Positions 1-7,990 are shown, numbered from the stretch's first letter. The stretch: 64,000 bases of DNA from Rhodobacteraceae bacterium (ex Bugula neritina AB1) (GCA_001730095.1 MDLF01000058.1:108161-172160); one strand, 5' to 3'. Made by a program: numbers and translations. Notes: a model not told the origin generated them from the letters alone.

Positions 1-38
1 CGTTCTCCCAGTGATAGTTGCGTGTAAACGGCTCCCAT
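1..38 (-). mobile_element. IS30-family transposase, 5' end only (cut by window edge)
   Basis: Reading leftward from the ATG at 38, the frame gives MGAVYTQLSLGER and stays open to the window edge. This matches the usual N-terminus of IS30-family transposases (M-G-x-x-Y-x-Q-L-S-L-x-E-R), which are DDE enzymes that cut and join the element ends. Only 12-13 residues are visible, so the family call rests on that motif. The gene lies inside a broken IS3-type orfA, which supports an insertion-sequence origin. Whether the transposase is intact cannot be judged from this window. Confidence 0.6.
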
Positions 39-46
39 GCCAGGAT

Positions 47-81
47 CTCCTATTAGATAACGCATTGTTTTCTAATAGGAG
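47..81. repeat. Perfect 11-bp inverted repeat at the IS30-like element end
   Basis: CTCCTATTAGA at 47-57 and TCTAATAGGAG at 71-81 are exact inverted copies separated by 13 bp. The hairpin sits just upstream of the IS30-like start codon. It may be part of the terminal inverted repeat, or a structure limiting read-in transcription into the transposase gene. The outer boundary of the element cannot be fixed without the other end. Confidence 0.6.
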
Positions 82-174
82 TCGCACTTCAAAGTAGCGC
101 GCGCCATCACCCTTCAAAGCCTCAAGCGCGACTTTCGCCTTGAACTCGGGTGAGTGGTTCTTCCGTTTCAACAT
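82..174 (-). pseudogene. IS3-family transposase orfA remnant, interrupted
   Basis: From the ATG at 174 the minus strand reads MLKRKNHSPEFKAKVALEAL followed by KGD, the typical start of the IS3-family OrfA helix-turn-helix protein. A good ribosome site (GAGGAG) lies 7 nt upstream of the ATG. Similarity to OrfA stops at about residue 23, and the frame then runs into the IS30-like end. Only the first fifth of the roughly 90-120-residue protein remains, so it is broken. The remnant indicates at least two rounds of insertion at this site. Confidence 0.65.
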
Positions 175-239
175 CTCTAATCTCCTCTTCGTCGAAGATC
201 AGCAGACAACAAATCATAGCTTACGTCAGTGCCCGAAGT

Positions 240-461
240 TCAGGGGGAGCTCAGATCAACATCATAGCGCGCTTTAGTCAGCCAATCGGCCATCTGCGCA
301 TCAGAAACAGGCGGGACGATAACGGCCCAGTCCACCCCCGCTGGCAAATGCAGATTGCCCACCTGAAGCGGAACATCCACGGATTCAGCCTGCGCACTGC
401 AAAGACTCAGCACAGCTAAAATACAGGTGACAAATGCAAGGGATGGACGGAAAACTATCAA
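240..461 (-). CDS. Small secreted protein of unknown function
   Basis: A 73-residue frame begins with a plausible Sec signal peptide: Arg near the N-terminus, a hydrophobic run at residues 8-22, and an A-Q-A cleavage site near residue 25. The mature part is only about 48 residues, with no cysteine and no family I recognise. It sits between the IS remnant and a secreted-protein gene on the other strand. Its short length beside an insertion site could mean that it is a truncated gene. It is called on the signal peptide and position alone. Confidence 0.4.
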   Translation of the reverse strand: MIVFRPSLAFVTCILAVLSLCSAQAESVDVPLQVGNLHLPAGVDWAVIVPPVSDAQMADWLTKARYDVDLSSP

Positions 462-641
462 AATTAGCCCTCGAAGATCAGAAAATCAATTAACATCTTA
501 TTAACAAACAAGGTTTCGCCGCGAAACCCCTTTTCATTTACATCTCGCCGAAATCCTCATTCCCCCGGAACCGCAAGTGGCGTACGAATACCCCAGCCCC
601 TTCGCCTGTTGCCGGGGCGGACACACACGGGGACTGCTGAT

Positions 642-1190
642 ATGCCTGCATTCAAACTCACTCTGCCGGTTCTGGCGCTGGTGCTTCTCCCGGCGGCGGC
701 AGCAGCAGGTGGAAAATACGGAACAACCGCCCGTCTTACCAGCGCGTCCACCAGCAGCGTCGTGAAGCTGCTTGAAACAGGCTTTGCAGACTGTCGCGCG
801 CAGCTGCCCAAGGCCTACCGCTATGACTGCTACCGCTCCGTTTACCGCCGCGCCCGGCAGCGGATCCGTGGCAGCGAAGATTATGCCGCGGCGGATCAGG
901 CACTGGCATTGGTTCAGAAAACCCTGGAACAGGCGGTGGCGCAGAACGCCGATCCCGCAAAACCCCGGATCCGCCAGGGGCTGACGCGCTACCGCGCCAT
1001 TCAGGTAACCGCCTTGCCCGCGGTCAAGGCCCGGACCGATGCAGCCCTGCAGGAGGCGGAAACCCTTCTGCTGCGCGCCTCTGGCCGCCGTCAAAGCCAC
1101 TATGTTCGCATTGCCCGGGCGGTTGGCTCAAACAAACTGCTGCTGCGTACGGCGCTGCGTTTTCTGGGCTGGAGACTGGGCTTTGCCTGA
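642..1190 (+). CDS. Secreted protein of unknown family, paralogue of the product at 2383
   Basis: This 182-residue protein has a clear signal peptide (residues 1-22, cleavage after A-A-A). The ATG at 642 is preferred over one 33 bp upstream because it puts the signal peptide at the N-terminus. The mature part has two cysteines, C51 and C63, in a block reading C-x3-LP-x2-Y-x2-DCYR, and a C-terminal block HY-x-RIA-x-AV-x-SNK-x-LLR. Both blocks recur in the gene at 2383. The cysteines probably form a disulfide in the periplasm. Arg and Lys are abundant and the fold is probably helical. No domain family is recognised and function is unknown. Confidence 0.75.
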   Translation: MPAFKLTLPVLALVLLPAAAAAGGKYGTTARLTSASTSSVVKLLETGFADCRAQLPKAYRYDCYRSVYRRARQRIRGSEDYAAADQALALVQKTLEQAVAQNADPAKPRIRQGLTRYRAIQVTALPAVKARTDAALQEAETLLLRASGRRQSHYVRIARAVGSNKLLLRTALRFLGWRLGFA

Positions 1191-1390
1191 TGCAAACGCC
1201 GCCCCTTGCCCGACTCACCCCTTCGGGCGCAGACTGTCAGGCACCATAAACCTGCGCGCGCCCCGGCCTGCTGCTTGCTGCGCCCAGGGCTGATGCCGCC
1301 GCCAGATCAGTGAGCCCGGATGCTCCCGCGGTTGGCCAGGACCTGCGCCACGCGCCGCCGGGGTCCCGCCCCTGACAGGAGGACCCTTCG

Positions 1391-1858
1391 ATGATTGCCT
1401 CACGCCTGAAACATCATCTGGAGGCACAGGGCTTGCCCTTTGCCACCGTCCGCCACCCCTATACCGCCACCGCCTCCGAATGCGCCGAAGCCGCCCATGT
1501 GCCGGGCGGCCATCTGGCCAAGTCGGTCCTGATACACATGGAGGAAGGCCCCTTCCTGGCGGTGATCCCCTCTGACCAGAAAGTCGATCTGCACAAGCTG
1601 CAGTCGATGGTCGACCGCCGCCTGGGCCTGGCACCGGAGATTGAACTGGATCAGGTCTTTGATGACTGCGACCCGGGCGCGGCGCCCTGCGTCGGCGCGG
1701 CCTATATGGTGCCCACGGTCATTGATGACCGCCTCACCGGGCTCGACACCGTCTGGTTCGAGGCCGGCGACCACAAGACGCTGGTGGAAATGAAGGGCGC
1801 CGATTTCGACACCCTGATGAAGGACGCCAAACACGGCTCCTTCTGCACCCTGCATTGA
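1391..1858 (+). CDS. YbaK/EbsC-family aminoacyl-tRNA deacylase
   Basis: This 155-residue protein covers one complete YbaK/aminoacyl-tRNA editing domain. The family hydrolyses mischarged aminoacyl-tRNAs in trans (for example Cys-tRNAPro or Ala-tRNAPro), keeping translation accurate in the cytoplasm. Typical elements are the early HP-x-T-A box near residue 22, the conserved lysine in G-x-L-AKSVL near residue 43, and the V-I-P-x-D-x-KVDL segment. A GGAGG ribosome site (1378-1382) lies upstream. The substrate cannot be told from sequence alone. It stands alone, with unrelated neighbours. Confidence 0.85.
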   Translation: MIASRLKHHLEAQGLPFATVRHPYTATASECAEAAHVPGGHLAKSVLIHMEEGPFLAVIPSDQKVDLHKLQSMVDRRLGLAPEIELDQVFDDCDPGAAPCVGAAYMVPTVIDDRLTGLDTVWFEAGDHKTLVEMKGADFDTLMKDAKHGSFCTLH

Positions 1859-1956
1859 CTTGCGCCGCCCCGCACTGACGCGGCCGGGCCCTACTACCCA
1901 GGTTCTGCTGGTCTGGCCTGCCGCCGCAGGCTGCGGGGCGGACCGCCAGGTGGTGC

Positions 1957-2229
1957 TCAGAAGTCGAACAGATCTTCCAGAAAGTTCTTCGATTTCTTCT
2001 TGAAGGACTTCTTTTCGTATTTCTTGTCATATTTCCGGCCATCATCCCGGCTGCGATCATCATAGCGTTGTGGCTGCGGCGCAGGCTGCATCGGCTGTGC
2101 CGAGCGTTCGATGATCTTGTCCAACTCGCCCCGGTCCAGCCAGACCCCGCGGCAGCGCGGGCAATAATCGATCTCGACACCGGCGCGGTCGGACATAACA
2201 AGTTCGGTTCCGTCAATCGGGCACTGCAT
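1957..2229 (-). CDS. Zinc-ribbon (zf-TFIIB-type) protein
   Basis: The 90-residue product starts M-Q-C-P-I-D and carries a four-cysteine ribbon: C3, C-P-x2-G, then Y-C-P-x-C-R-G-V-W-LD-x-GEL. This is the signature of the bacterial zf-TFIIB-like family, presumed to bind one zinc ion. After the ribbon comes a Gln/Pro linker and a highly charged Lys/Arg/Asp tail ending FLEDLFDF. The ATG at 2229 has an AAGGAG site 5 nt upstream, so it is chosen over the longer frame. Family function is not established. Confidence 0.85.
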   Translation of the reverse strand: MQCPIDGTELVMSDRAGVEIDYCPRCRGVWLDRGELDKIIERSAQPMQPAPQPQRYDDRSRDDGRKYDKKYEKKSFKKKSKNFLEDLFDF

Positions 2230-2382
2230 TCGCGTCTCCTTGCTCCATTCTCGCCCCTCAGGTGGGCACCCATCCTGCTGCATACAAGGCAACACCTGTG
2301 CAAAAACCTGCAGCTTGCGGCTTTCCGTCCGTTTTCAGACCGCTGACCCATGGTAAGCTAGAGGCGAACCAAGGAGGCTTAT

Positions 2383-2988
2383 ATGAGCAGCAAGACCATC
2401 CTCGCCGGACTTCTTTCCCTTATTCTTTCCTGTGCACCGGCCTTGGCCGATGGCGGCGGCGGTGGCAGCCGCGACAGCAGCGACACCGGCGGCGGCCAGC
2501 GCAGCGGTCTCAGCTCCAAGGCCACCCAGGCAGTTGTCAAAACCCTGACCAGCGGCTTCCAGCGCTGCGGCACCCTGCCCCAAATCTATAAATTCGACTG
2601 CTACCGGCAGACCTACAAACTGGCAGCCCAGAAGCTGAACGGCAACCAATCCTATGCCGAGGCCTACAAAGCGCTGACAATGGTGGAGGCGACCCTGACC
2701 AAAGCCGTCAAGCAGAACCTGGATCCGGACCAGAAGCCCAAGCGCAAGGGTTTGAACCTTTACCGCGCGGTCAAACCGGCTGCGGTGCCGCAGATCAAGC
2801 GGCAGGCCACATCGGCAATGCAACGGGCCGAAACCATCCTGCTGCGTTCACCTGCCAGCAAGAAGGAACACTATACCCGCATTGCCGAGGCGGTGAATTC
2901 GAACAAGGTGCTGCTGCGCTCTGCTCTGTTGCCCGGCGGCATGATCCGGCTGGCCTGGAGCCTGCTGAAAACGGCCGTTCCGGCCTGA
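2383..2988 (+). CDS. Secreted protein of unknown family, paralogue of the product at 642
   Basis: This 201-residue protein has a signal peptide (residues 1-22) followed by a Gly/Ser-rich stretch with five consecutive glycines, then the domain shared with the gene at 642. The block C62-x3-LP-x2-Y-x2-DC73YR and the C-terminal block HY-x-RIA-x-AV-x-SNK-x-LLRSAL are both retained. A strong AAGGAGG site lies 6 nt before the ATG. The two copies are about 1.2 kb apart and in the same orientation, separated by ybaK-like and zinc-ribbon genes, so this looks like an old duplication. The role is unknown. The product is probably periplasmic. Confidence 0.8.
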   Translation: MSSKTILAGLLSLILSCAPALADGGGGGSRDSSDTGGGQRSGLSSKATQAVVKTLTSGFQRCGTLPQIYKFDCYRQTYKLAAQKLNGNQSYAEAYKALTMVEATLTKAVKQNLDPDQKPKRKGLNLYRAVKPAAVPQIKRQATSAMQRAETILLRSPASKKEHYTRIAEAVNSNKVLLRSALLPGGMIRLAWSLLKTAVPA

Positions 2989-3000
2989 GACTGCCGCGCC

Positions 3001-3408
3001 TCAGCGCAGCACATGCACGGCACAGGCCGCGTGGCGCACCACGTGGCCTGAGGTCGACCCCCAGATCAGATCCTGCATGGATGGCCGGTGCGAGGCGAGG
3101 ATGATCAGATCCGGGCCGTTCTGCTCTGCCCAGTCCAGGATGGTGCGGCCGGAGTGCCCCTCCACCAGCTGCCCTTCGGCATTGGGCAGGGTTTTGGCCA
3201 GCCCGTCCAGCTCTGCCTGCAGCGCCCTGCGGGTATCTTCCATGAAGTCCGCCGGGATATAGGAAATCGCATAGGCCGGCACCTGTTCGATCACATGCAG
3301 CAGCGTCACCTTGGCCCCCGGCGCCGACAACAGACGCGCCGCCTTGAGAGGCCCGGTCACGTCGCGCTCCGGGTCGAATGAGACTGGCACAAGAATATTG
3401 TGATACAT
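3001..3408 (-). CDS. Universal stress protein, UspA family
   Basis: This 135-residue single Usp domain starts with Y-H-N-I-L-V-P-V, carries an LLHV strand near residue 37, and ends with the strand that normally follows the nucleotide-binding loop. The C-terminal loop reads GSTSGHVVRHAACAVHVLR, close to the G-x2-G-x9-G(S/T) ATP-binding pattern, so nucleotide binding is plausible. Usp proteins help cells survive starvation, redox and low-oxygen stress in the cytoplasm. A near-perfect FNR-type box lies 50 bp upstream of the start (3458-3471), which suggests induction at low oxygen. A second Usp gene lies at 32600. Confidence 0.85.
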   Translation of the reverse strand: MYHNILVPVSFDPERDVTGPLKAARLLSAPGAKVTLLHVIEQVPAYAISYIPADFMEDTRRALQAELDGLAKTLPNAEGQLVEGHSGRTILDWAEQNGPDLIILASHRPSMQDLIWGSTSGHVVRHAACAVHVLR

Positions 3409-3457
3409 GGCAGTTCTCCTTTCCCTGCCAGTCTACACCCGTTTTCAGCCGTGCGGA

Positions 3458-3471
3458 TTGACCGGGATCAT
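3458..3471. promoter_or_regulatory. FNR/FnrL-type box upstream of uspA
   Basis: TTGAC-CGGG-ATCAT matches the FNR consensus TTGAT-N4-ATCAA at 8 of 10 positions, with correct half-site spacing. It lies 50 bp upstream of the minus-strand uspA start. Usp genes are common FnrL targets in Rhodobacterales (family knowledge). Binding itself is inferred. Confidence 0.5.
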
Positions 3472-3550
3472 CCGGGGCTTTGGGATCAGGCCGCGCCGCC
3501 ATTCATTTGTTGCAGACGCGCCCGCGCCCTTGGGGGTCGGGACCGGGGCC

Positions 3551-3874
3551 TCAGCCCTCGAACACTTCGGCAACGTCATACATCACCGGCTCGAAACTGC
3601 GGCACAGTTCGTTGATCTTACGGTTGCGTTCGCGCATTTCCGGGCTGCGCAGCATCGCCATGAAATCCTCGCGGCGGCGCCATTGCGAGTAATTGGCAAT
3701 CCGGGTCTGCGCGTCATTCACATGCAAACCCGCTGCAATGAAGCCCGGCTGTTTGGAAATGAACTCTGAATAGGCGCCCTCAAGCGCTTCCAGCAGGTCC
3801 TGGCAGGTCCCTGGCGTCATCTCGAATGTGGTGATAACGGTCTGAATGTCCGCGGTTTTTGCTATTTTCGGCAT
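3551..3874 (-). CDS. ABM-fold (antibiotic biosynthesis monooxygenase-like) protein
   Basis: The 107-residue product has the length and pattern of the dimeric alpha/beta-barrel ABM superfamily: a first strand, a helix with LLEALEGAY, then PGFIAAGLHVN and a Y-S-Q-W-x-R-R-E-DF motif typical of these proteins. Members include quinol monooxygenases, heme-degrading enzymes and stress proteins, so the reaction cannot be assigned. A GGAGG-like site precedes the ATG. It stands alone on the minus strand downstream of a divergent gap from the gene at 4028. Confidence 0.75.
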   Translation of the reverse strand: MPKIAKTADIQTVITTFEMTPGTCQDLLEALEGAYSEFISKQPGFIAAGLHVNDAQTRIANYSQWRRREDFMAMLRSPEMRERNRKINELCRSFEPVMYDVAEVFEG

Positions 3875-4027
3875 TGGCTCCTCCGTTGACGTTCTCCCAG
3901 CCTACGCGCGTTCATGTGAAAAGCGCACGACATTTTTTGCGAAACCCTCGTGAATGGATTTGACGCCCATTAACACAACCTTAACCATACATGCGAACCC
4001 TTGAAGCATCCCAAAGGAGGCTTCGCA

Positions 4028-4675
4028 ATGAGATCTGCCTATGCCGCCTGCCTTGCCATTCTGCTGGCCCCGCCGGCGGCGGGCGGCGCTTGGCTTGAGA
4101 CCCCTGGACACGGGTTTGCGTCGGCCAGCGCCATCTACCGGCAGACCGACAGCGGAGCCCAGCAGGAGCTGAGGTATTACGGCGCCTACGGGATCACCCC
4201 GAAACTGACCCTTGGAGTGGATTTGAACCAGGCCGGGAAACTGTCCGGCCATGCGCTGGTCTTTGCCCGGCTGCCGTTGCACGAGGGCGCGCGCTACAGG
4301 CTTGCTGCTGAAACCGCGATCGGCGGCAACAAATACCACGGTCAATGGCTGATGATGCAGCGCGCCACCCTGTCCTACGGGCGCGGGTTCGCCAGCGGCT
4401 GGCTGGCTATCGATGCGGCCTATGAGCTGCGCAACAGCGGCCTGGACCGCGCCTGGAAACTGGACGCCACGCTGGGTCTGAACCGCCCCGGAAAACCCGC
4501 TCCGATGCTGCAGGTTGAAACCTCGAAACCGGAGGGCGGGTCGTTTTCCTATACGTTGACGCCGTCGCTGCGGGTTCCGCTGGTCTCTGGGCGGGAGCTG
4601 GTGATGGGGCTGGAGCATCGCAATGCGGCGCAAAGCAGCCTTGGCCTGAAACTGGGGCTGTGGCAGAAGTTCTGA
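4028..4675 (+). CDS. Putative outer-membrane beta-barrel or periplasmic protein
   Basis: This 215-residue protein has a short signal peptide (residues 1-19). The rest alternates polar and hydrophobic residues in repeated strands (YYGAYGITPKLTLGVDL, HALVFARL, YRLAAETAIG), ending in LGLWQKF. A terminal Phe is the usual outer-membrane insertion signal of beta-barrel proteins. A strong AAAGGAGG site 7 nt before the ATG at 4028 fixes the start. No named family is recognised. The gene is followed after 9 bp by the HugZ-like gene, so the two are probably co-transcribed. The location is inference. Confidence 0.7.
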   Translation: MRSAYAACLAILLAPPAAGGAWLETPGHGFASASAIYRQTDSGAQQELRYYGAYGITPKLTLGVDLNQAGKLSGHALVFARLPLHEGARYRLAAETAIGGNKYHGQWLMMQRATLSYGRGFASGWLAIDAAYELRNSGLDRAWKLDATLGLNRPGKPAPMLQVETSKPEGGSFSYTLTPSLRVPLVSGRELVMGLEHRNAAQSSLGLKLGLWQKF

Positions 4676-4684
4676 ACCCAAGTC

Positions 4685-5200
4685 ATGAAATCCGTCCCCG
4701 ACAGAAAGCCCGGCATGGCCGATGTGATCCGCCCCACCGATGACGAATCCCGCGCGCTGGCCCAAAGCCTGATGCAAACCGCCCGCTTTGCCGCGCTTGG
4801 CGTGCTGCTGGAAGAGAGCCAGCCACTGGTGGCACGGGTGGCCTTTGGACTGGATGCACAAGGAGGCCCGGTCAGCCTGATCTCTGATCTCGCGCAGCAC
4901 AGCCAGGCGCTGCGCCGGCATCCGGTCTGTTCGCTGCTGATCGGAGAGCCCGGCGCCAAGGGGGATGCGCTGGCCCATCCGCGTCTCAGCCTGATGGCTG
5001 AAGCGGCGTTTGTGCCGCGCACGGACCCGGCGCATGCGGTTCTGGCGGATACCTATCTGCACCAGCACCCCAAGGCAAAGCTGTATCTGCAGTTCTCTGA
5101 TTTCAGCTTTGTCCGCTTTACCGTCACTGCGGCGCATCTGAACGGCGGCTTCGGCAAGGCCTTTCGCCTTGCCGCCGCGGATCTGCTGCCCGGGGGCTGA
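4685..5200 (+). CDS. HugZ-like pyridoxamine-5'-phosphate oxidase-fold protein
   Basis: The 171-residue product has the split-barrel flavin-binding fold of the PNPOx/HugZ group. It shows an ARFAALGVL strand, a G-x-P-V-SLISDLAQHSQAL stretch, a C-S-L-L-IGEPG-x-KGDALAHPRL segment and the HLNGGFGKAF motif near residue 150 that is typical of HugZ-like proteins. HugZ itself degrades or binds heme, but most homologues are uncharacterised. The C-terminal DUF2470 domain of longer members is absent. The ATG at 4685 lies 9 bp after the preceding stop; a later Met at residue 11 is an alternative. Confidence 0.8.
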   Translation: MKSVPDRKPGMADVIRPTDDESRALAQSLMQTARFAALGVLLEESQPLVARVAFGLDAQGGPVSLISDLAQHSQALRRHPVCSLLIGEPGAKGDALAHPRLSLMAEAAFVPRTDPAHAVLADTYLHQHPKAKLYLQFSDFSFVRFTVTAAHLNGGFGKAFRLAAADLLPGG

Positions 5201-5205
5201 CATCA

Positions 5206-7491
5206 TCAGCTGTCCATCCGCATCAGCACCTGTACCCTCCCCTTGACTGCCTCCTGCCAGCGCAGGCGGATCTGGTCATTGCCGGAGCCTTGCTCCAGCT
5301 CTGCATAGGGGGTGATATAACGGACGCTATTGCCACCAGTCCGCAGTGGACCCAGCGCCACGACGCTGTCGGCAAAGCGCGCATAGCCCTGGAATGGCAG
5401 TTCGCCGCCGGAAGCCACGGTCCAGGACGAGGACGCCGAGGACTGGTCATGCACCACCCGCAGCGGGTTGGCCGAATGGCTGGTCACGTTGTGATACATG
5501 TTGCCGGTGACCACCACGTTTTTGGAACGGCTGAAGTCGAGGTCGGCGAAACTTGTGTCGACCCGCTCTGCCCTGTCGATGCTGCCATTGGTCGAGCGGA
5601 ACTTGTTGCCGGTGATCGACACGCCGTTCAGGAAGTTGCCGCTGCCATAAGGCTTCACCACGATATAGCTGAACCATGGCGCCACATCGCCGGACAGGAA
5701 TACATTGGCGTTGATCGACAGCGCACTAAAGGAAAACCCGCCGGTATATTCCGGCGAAGGATCGCGTTCATTGGTCCATTCGATAAAGCAGTTATCGACA
5801 TAGTTGTCAGAGACAGTGGACGTGCAGTTGTTGGAGGTCAGCACCAGGCCCGCAGTGCGCACCCCATCCGGGACGCTGTCGCCCTGAAAGAAATGGTTGC
5901 CCGTCACCGTGTTGTTGCTGCCGCCCAGGATTGCAAAATGGAGGAAGCGGGTGGCGCGGTTGCTGCGCAGCTTGGCGTCATTCTTGTTGACGTTCAGCCC
6001 GATGCTGACCCGCTGCGAAACGTCCAGCGGATCCTCATGCGACAGGAACTGGCAATTGTCGATCAGAATGCCCTGGCAGCCGGTGCCGGTGGAGGTGATG
6101 CCGCGGTCCATGGGGCGGGAGAAAAAGCAGCTGTCAAACGTGTTGACCGAACCGGACGGCGCCAGACGTACCGTACTGCAGCGACCGTTGCACTGAAACT
6201 CGATGTCCTGCAGCCCGAATTTGCTGAGAGAACTGAAGCCGCTGAAATCCATCAGATACTTGAAGTCGCGGAAGGTGAAATTCTGCGTGCCTTCCGCATC
6301 AAAAAGCGCGCCGCTGAGGGTGATCACGCCAGAACCGTTGTTCTTGGATGTCACATAGATTTCGCGGCCCACGCCAGCGCCCTCGACCAGCGATCCGACG
6401 GCGATATTGGCGATATTGGCGACATTGGTCAGCCTTTTGGAGTCAGAGGCGCTGTAAGTCGCCCGCGAGGAGACAACATCGGTATCCCAGGCGGCACTGC
6501 TGGCGGCCTCCAGCTGGCCATTGCGGATGATACGGCGGGTGGCATAAGAGGATTTGTTCGGCGCCGCCGCAGCCATATCAATGGGGGCGGTGACGGTGAT
6601 CTTGCGGCCCATCAGGTCGAGCGATTCATGGTCGGAGTTGTTCAGGAGCGCCTGAAACGCCTTCTTGAAGCCCAGTTCCTCATTTCCAAAGGCCGCAGCA
6701 TAGGCCGGAAAGTTGTAATTCTTGGTCAGAAGCAGGATCGCGCTGTCCGGCATGTCGACGGTGCCTTCAAACACCGCCTCATGGTTCAACGACACGGTGC
6801 TGCCCAGGTAGAACTCCCCCGCAGGCACCAGGATGCGGCGCCCGTCCGCGGCGGCGTCTGCGGCCTCAAAGGCAGCGGTGCAGTCAAAACTGCCATTGCC
6901 CACCGCCCCGTAGTCGGTGACATCCACCACGCTGAGCATATCGCGCAGGAAGGCACTGGTAATGTCGGTGATCTCGATATCGTCGATGCGCACCACACCG
7001 CCATTGGCGCCGGTCAGGTCGAGACCGAAATGGCCGTAAGCCGCATCGCGCCCCCAGGGCATGTCCACGCCGCCGCGGCTGCCGCTGCCGACGATGCCGG
7101 TCACCTCGACCACTTCACCATAGGTGCTGAGCGCCGCCTGCGGTGCAATTTCGGTGACACCGCCAAGGTGGTTGCCGTTGCTGCGGGCGGCCCAGCCGGC
7201 CACGCGGACCGAGGGCAGCGCACCGCTGACGGCCTTCACCCGCAGCTTGATCTGCAGATAGCAGCCCGGCTGCAGCGGCGTCTCGCCCATGAAGCGCAGT
7301 TTCTGGGTGTTTTCGGTCTTCTGCATCTCCAAACAGCCGCCAAAATCCGCGTCCGCCGCCACATAGACCGCATTGGCAGCGCTGTCATAAGTGTCTGAGC
7401 CCGGCGTGCCGTTGCCGCTGGACCAGACATTGAGGCCGGCCGCAAAGGCAGGGGGCATCAGCTGCAGACCCTCGGTGATTGCCTTGTTCAT
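5206..7491 (-). CDS. Right-handed beta-helix protein (GH28-related/pectate-lyase fold), tail-spike-like
   Basis: This 761-residue protein has three visible parts. Residues 1-180 look like a carbohydrate-binding jelly-roll region. Near residue 190 comes VVDVTDYGAVGNGSFDCTAAFEAA, the usual entry to a pectate-lyase-type beta helix. The remainder is rich in short N-rich coils such as NTVTGNHFF, SNNCTSTVSDNYVDN and GVSITGNKF. There is no signal peptide, so export by a standard route is unlikely. Phage and gene-transfer-agent tail or head fibres often have this build and bind or cut capsular polysaccharide. No other phage gene is adjacent. Enzymatic activity is unproven. Confidence 0.75.
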   Translation of the reverse strand: MNKAITEGLQLMPPAFAAGLNVWSSGNGTPGSDTYDSAANAVYVAADADFGGCLEMQKTENTQKLRFMGETPLQPGCYLQIKLRVKAVSGALPSVRVAGWAARSNGNHLGGVTEIAPQAALSTYGEVVEVTGIVGSGSRGGVDMPWGRDAAYGHFGLDLTGANGGVVRIDDIEITDITSAFLRDMLSVVDVTDYGAVGNGSFDCTAAFEAADAAADGRRILVPAGEFYLGSTVSLNHEAVFEGTVDMPDSAILLLTKNYNFPAYAAAFGNEELGFKKAFQALLNNSDHESLDLMGRKITVTAPIDMAAAAPNKSSYATRRIIRNGQLEAASSAAWDTDVVSSRATYSASDSKRLTNVANIANIAVGSLVEGAGVGREIYVTSKNNGSGVITLSGALFDAEGTQNFTFRDFKYLMDFSGFSSLSKFGLQDIEFQCNGRCSTVRLAPSGSVNTFDSCFFSRPMDRGITSTGTGCQGILIDNCQFLSHEDPLDVSQRVSIGLNVNKNDAKLRSNRATRFLHFAILGGSNNTVTGNHFFQGDSVPDGVRTAGLVLTSNNCTSTVSDNYVDNCFIEWTNERDPSPEYTGGFSFSALSINANVFLSGDVAPWFSYIVVKPYGSGNFLNGVSITGNKFRSTNGSIDRAERVDTSFADLDFSRSKNVVVTGNMYHNVTSHSANPLRVVHDQSSASSSWTVASGGELPFQGYARFADSVVALGPLRTGGNSVRYITPYAELEQGSGNDQIRLRWQEAVKGRVQVLMRMDS

Positions 7492-7588
7492 GGAAGCTTC
7501 CTTTCCTGCTGCGCATGTCGCGTTCGAGGAAAAGGAAGTACAGGCACGGCGTTAAATTCCGCCAAGCGGTGCGTACGCTGCCCAGGCT

Positions 7589-7990
7589 TCAGACGCTGTC
7601 TGCCTGCCCCTTAAGCAGATGTACTGCGTTGATTTTCCAGCCGCTTCTCAGGTTAACCATTTGGTAATCCAAGAGGTGCACGGCGCCGTTCTGATCGGTG
7701 ATCATTACCCGCTGCCACAGGCTGCCTGCGACCTCGCGCAGGTCCAGATAGCGCACTTCGGCCGGGTGCCAGACCATTGGGTAGCCCTGCTGCACCATGT
7801 CGGCAAATCGCTGGGGTGTGCGGAAGATACGCCGGATTGACGGCGCAGCATAAGAGAAGGCAGTCTCTGCGTCGTTGTTCAGGAAAGCTGTAAACTGAGA
7901 GCCGATCACAGCTGTGACCGGCTCTCTCTGGGCGAAGACCGGAAAGGTCAGAAGAAAAACACTTACCCCCGCAAACAGAACACTGCGCAT
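7589..7990 (-). CDS. DUF4864 family secreted protein
   Basis: This 133-residue protein has a signal peptide (residues 1-20, cleavage after V-F-A). The mature domain matches DUF4864: V-I-x-S-Q-F-x-A-FLNND-x-ETAF-x-YAAPSIRRIF, then WHPAEVRYLDLREV, W-QRV-x-ITDQ-x-G, and the C-terminal Y-x-M-V-x-L-x-SGWKINAVHLLK. The family is common in Rhodobacterales and has an NTF2-like build. Its role is unknown. It is transcribed on its own, 97 bp upstream of the beta-helix gene. Confidence 0.8.
   Translation of the reverse strand: MRSVLFAGVSVFLLTFPVFAQREPVTAVIGSQFTAFLNNDAETAFSYAAPSIRRIFRTPQRFADMVQQGYPMVWHPAEVRYLDLREVAGSLWQRVMITDQNGAVHLLDYQMVNLRSGWKINAVHLLKGQADSV

Noticed and set aside
5290..7398. Long open frame (about 700 codons) on the plus strand
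   Set aside because: It is exactly antisense to the beta-helix gene; the minus-strand product has clear family motifs, and the plus product does not.
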